In this document: in pieces, positions 62,554-64,000 of the stretch | How the letters are laid out: each line of letters starts with the position of its first letter | How positions within the stretch are numbered: position 1 is the stretch's first letter | From: Novosphingobium sp. KA1 | Lineage (GTDB): Bacteria; Pseudomonadota; Alphaproteobacteria; Sphingomonadales; Sphingomonadaceae | Length of the DNA stretch: 64,000 nucleotides | Direction of reading: 5' to 3' | NCBI RefSeq assembly: GCF_017309955.1 | Contig: NZ_CP021247.1 | Location: 372,001 to 436,000, forward strand | Notes under the pieces: generated by a model | The model's database searches: none | What the model saw: the letters and a program-made list of their open reading frames with translations, nothing else | Told to the model about the DNA's origin: nothing | Made by a program: the position numbers and the translations under genes

Positions 62554-64000
62554 TTGAACAGTATTATTCACAATCTTCCATACGATGAATTGATGGAAAA
62601 CAGACCCAGGAAGATACTTCCCGACCCCGCTTTTATTCGCGAGATCATCTTGCGTCATCGCTGGCTGTTTCTCGGCACGTTCCTGGCAGTCGTGCTGCTG
62701 GCCGGCGGCGTGCTGTGGATCACCCCGAAAGTCTATTCGGCCACTGCGACCCTCCAGTTCGAACCGCGCGAAGGGCAACCAGTAAAGGTCAACGATCACG
62801 GTGCCCTCGCCCCGGCGGACGACAACCTGATCGACACCGCCGTCATGATGATGCGCTCCCCGGCGCTGACGATTGCCGTCGTGCGCCGCCTTCACCTTGA
62901 CCGGCGCAAGGGCTTCGGTCTTCCCGAAAAGCCGGGCGCGGCAGACGGACCGGTCGGTGGCGGCACCCAAGGCGCGGCGACCCTTGCCGAAGAGCGCGCC
63001 ATGCTGCGGGTGCTGGCCCTCACCAAGGTTCGCCGGATCGGCGTGACCTACCTGGTCGATGTCACGGCGCGCACGGGCAATCCGGAACTTTCCGCCGAAC
63101 TCGCCAACGGCATCGCCCAGACCTACATCGCGCTGAGCGCGCAGCACAGGCAGTCGCGCAGCCGCCAATCGGCCGAGGACGCGCAAGCCGGCGCGGAGAC
63201 CCTGCGCCGCCAGGCCGTGGCCGACGATGGCACCCTGCAGGACTACATGGTTCGCCACAACCTGATGAGCGCGGAAGGCGCCACGATGGCGGAACAGGAA
63301 GTGTCCGAACTCAACCGCCAGATCGCCGAAGCCCAGGCCGCGCTGGCCGAACAGCGCGGGCGGCTCGCCGCCGCCCAGTCACAACTCGCGCGCGGCGGCG
63401 GCGGAGCCGACATCGGCGCCGCGCTGGCATCGGACACCGTGCGCCAGCTTCGCCAGCAGGAAGCGCAGGCCAGCGCCCGCCTTGCCCAGCTTGACGCCCG
63501 TTACGGCAACCGCCACCCCGACGTGATCGAGGCGCGCAACGAGCTTGACGACATCCATGCCCAGTTGCAGGCGGAACTCTCGCGCATCGTCTCGGGCCTG
63601 CGCGCGGATGTGCAGATCGCCCAGTCCCGACTCGACTCGCTCCTGGCCAGCCGTGGCGGCGCCCGCGGTTCGCTGGCCCAGAACAGCGCGGCCCAGGTCG
63701 GCCGCCTCGAACTCGAACGCCGTGCCGAGGCCAGCCGCGCCATCTATAACGCCTTCCTCACCCGCGCCAAGGAAGCCGCCCAGGCCGGCTCGCTTGCCGA
63801 TGCCGAAGCCAGCATAGCTTCGGCCGCCCAGGTGCCCGGCGGCCCGATCTCGCCAAACCGCAAGCTTGGCGCCCTTGCCGGCCTGTTTGTCGCCCTGGCG
63901 GCGGGCCTCGCCGCCACCGGCATTGCCGAGTACGCCGAGAGCCGGGTGTCCACCCGCAGGGACATCGAGCAGGCGCTGGGTGCCAGCTACATCGGTGCCA
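62554..64000 (+). CDS. Wzz/GumC-type polysaccharide co-polymerase (3' end outside window)
   Basis: The frame from TTG 62554 runs to the end of the window (482 codons). Strong GGAGG lies 7 bases before it; ATG 62593 is a later alternative. An N-terminal helix (about residues 36-56, WLFLGTFLAVVLLAGGVLWITP) leads into the Wzz domain (YSATATLQFEPREG), then a long coiled coil (about 200-400, with VSELNRQIAEAQAALAEQRGRLAAAQSQL and RLAQLDARYGNRHPDVIEARNELD), and the C-terminal AAQVPGGPISPNRKLGALAGLFVALAAGLAATG, a second helix. STRRDIEQALGASYIG suggests that a tyrosine-autokinase domain may follow. It controls chain length and export of the exopolysaccharide; the promoter is probably in the AT-rich 62389-62553. 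Confidence 0.88.
   Translation, partial: MNSIIHNLPYDELMENRPRKILPDPAFIREIILRHRWLFLGTFLAVVLLAGGVLWITPKVYSATATLQFEPREGQPVKVNDHGALAPADDNLIDTAVMMMRSPALTIAVVRRLHLDRRKGFGLPEKPGAADGPVGGGTQGAATLAEERAMLRVLALTKVRRIGVTYLVDVTARTGNPELSAELANGIAQTYIALSAQHRQSRSRQSAEDAQAGAETLRRQAVADDGTLQDYMVRHNLMSAEGATMAEQEVSELNRQIAEAQAALAEQRGRLAAAQSQLARGGGGADIGAALASDTVRQLRQQEAQASARLAQLDARYGNRHPDVIEARNELDDIHAQLQAELSRIVSGLRADVQIAQSRLDSLLASRGGARGSLAQNSAAQVGRLELERRAEASRAIYNAFLTRAKEAAQAGSLADAEASIASAAQVPGGPISPNRKLGALAGLFVALAAGLAATGIAEYAESRVSTRRDIEQALGASYIGA

Overview
The window looks like a chromosomal segment of a GC-rich alphaproteobacterium of the Sphingomonadales, most like Novosphingobium. This rests on recognised families and layout (COQ9, DUF1134/EipA, PlcP-like hydrolase with a GT4 glycosyltransferase, TonB-dependent receptor with a partner lipoprotein, chromosomal VirB cluster, sphingomonad-type intergenic repeats), not on a database search. 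Codon use is uniformly GC-rich except for a low-GC islet at about 2.7-4.1 kb.

Layout. 0-2.7 kb: end of a sulfotransferase gene, a carboxymuconolactone-decarboxylase-like gene, a near-consensus Fur box before a small unknown gene, and a DUF1294 membrane protein. 2.7-4.1 kb: two low-GC genes of unknown function. 4.3-11.2 kb (minus): a three-gene operon of transglutaminase-DUF2126, circularly permuted ATP-grasp/alpha-E fusion, and a second transglutaminase. 11.5-15.3 kb: ppk1 and ppx/gppA for polyphosphate. 15.4-22.9 kb (minus): a compact virB2-3-4-6-9-10-11 type IV secretion operon. 23-28.3 kb: a TPR protein, then a lipoprotein and TonB-dependent receptor behind several Pho-box-like repeats. 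28.4-29.2 kb: a yybP-ykoY manganese riboswitch controlling a TMEM165/GDT1 transporter. 29.2-31.6 kb: Rap1a/Tai-like protein, LLM oxidoreductase, IclR regulator. 31.5-34.5 kb: a glycosyltransferase and PlcP-like metallophosphoesterase (probable phospholipid-to-glycolipid remodelling), diverging across a triple Pho box from an atypical orphan response regulator. 34.8-40.3 kb: small outer-membrane protein, a chemoreceptor gene broken by an amber codon, ssb, feoAB. 40.4-46.1 kb: COQ9, ankyrin protein, SCO1, YcgN, YgjP-type metallopeptidase, ribD-ribE. 46.3-49.6 kb: GNAT, aromatic aminotransferase, EipA-like protein, tRNA-Ser(GCU). 49.7-58.8 kb: secreted unknowns, a two-component system, carbonic anhydrase with SulP transporter, TorF-type porin, a calcineurin-like phosphatase. 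59-64 kb: exopolysaccharide glycosyltransferases and a chain-length protein that runs off the end.

Two themes join the genes. The first is phosphate economy: polyphosphate enzymes, Pho-box-preceded uptake genes, and lipid remodelling. The second is metal homeostasis: feoAB, the Fur box, and the Mn riboswitch.

The most unusual content is intergenic. Three elements of 262-264 bp (two near-identical, one diverged) have about 31-bp terminal inverted repeats, TA duplications and a predicted cloverleaf fold, and lack a transposase. Two of the three sit exactly in gene stop codons. A second family of structured repeats has a conserved GTGTATCCTG loop and a GGGCCGGTGCCGC box. Both families show apparent compensatory base changes.
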